Assembly (NCBI GenBank): GCA_002049825.1
Contig: MVCZ01000191.1
Span: 1-7,350 of the forward strand
Reading direction: 5' to 3'
DNA length: 7,350 nucleotides
DNA from: Candidatus Zhuqueibacterota bacterium 4484_188
Lineage (GTDB): Bacteria > Calditrichota > Calditrichia > RBG-13-44-9
Under the pieces are notes generated by a model that worked only from the letters and a program-made list of their open reading frames with translations, had not been told where the DNA came from and ran no database searches. The number at the start of each line of letters is the position of its first letter. Position 1 is the first letter of the stretch. Shown here piece after piece: positions 7,106-7,350 of the stretch. A program made the position numbers and the translations under genes.

Positions 7106-7133
7106 TACATATTGTCATCGGTAAATCGGGCAA
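7106..7133 (-). promoter_or_regulatory. Possible promoter of the phosphofructokinase gene
   Basis: On the minus strand TTGCCC (7128-7133) and TATGTA (7106-7111) are separated by 16 bases, about 30 bases before the ribosome binding site. It is a partial match to a housekeeping-type promoter in AT-rich DNA and could be chance. The remaining bases to the right edge (7134-7350) show no supported gene, hairpin terminator or RNA gene. Confidence 0.25.
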
Positions 7134-7350
7134 AAAATATAGTAAATTTTTCCACAGAAGTATATTGGTTTTGAAACTAAAATAGTTCCGGGCGCGGAGT
7201 TAAGCTGTTGGCAAATTTGGCGGGATAACTTTTCCCTGGATGTTTTGATGGGTAGATTGGTAGAGGGAGCTTTTCTAATGTGTGAATGGCTTGCACAAAG
7301 ATAATGTAACCGTGACGATTTGTGGTGAAAAATTACTGCTTGTGTTTTTT

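Noticed and set aside
1..7350. CRISPR array, tRNA, rRNA or insertion sequence
   Set aside because: No regularly spaced repeats, tRNA-like cloverleaf, rRNA-like stretch, transposase or terminal inverted repeats were seen on either strand.

Overview
The window comes from a bacterium of intermediate GC content, with AT-rich intergenic gaps and Shine-Dalgarno-type start sites. The mix of a secreted FnIII/beta-propeller protein, several GAF-PP2C (SpoIIE-type) phosphatases, a stand-alone STAS/HATPase pair and a group III-like phosphofructokinase resembles Calditrichota/KSB1-type or other FCB-group bacteria. That placement is an impression from protein style, not a phylogenetic result.

Layout. Positions 3-983 (+) hold the 3' part of a gene that enters from the left edge: the end of a fibronectin type III domain followed by a beta-propeller. 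It overlaps the next gene by one base (TAATG). Positions 983-3012 (+) encode a protein with about eight membrane helices, a GAF domain and a PP2C phosphatase domain, broken by two frame-shifting lesions. Positions 3245-3598 (+) encode a STAS anti-anti-sigma factor and 3630-4076 (+) an RsbW/SpoIIAB-like HATPase; both look intact. After an AT-rich gap, 4351-5813 (+) encodes a second, soluble GAF-GAF-PP2C phosphatase whose first GAF domain is truncated and frame-broken. A convergent gap of about 220 bases carries palindromic repeat-like DNA and a strong hairpin. Positions 6031-7063 (-) encode 6-phosphofructokinase, which lacks one internal loop and has a frameshift near its C terminus. The right end (7134-7350) holds no gene I can support.

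How the genes fit together. Five consecutive plus-strand genes read as one partner-switching signalling cluster: an extracytoplasmic propeller protein coupled to a membrane phosphatase (input 1), a soluble tandem-GAF phosphatase (input 2), and a STAS/kinase pair that both phosphatases could act on. No sigma factor, or other obvious output target, is visible. The phosphofructokinase gene converges on the cluster and is probably unrelated to it.

The most striking property is damage. Three of the six genes carry five separate indel scars: a deletion of about 77 bp next to an 8-bp repeat, a 13-bp exact tandem duplication, a deletion of roughly 100 codons, an in-frame deletion of about 15 codons and a deletion of about 23 bp. 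The sizes of the deletions are inferred from paralogue or family length; the duplication is read directly. Because an ordinarily important glycolytic gene is hit along with signalling genes, assembly or sequencing error must be weighed against real gene decay.
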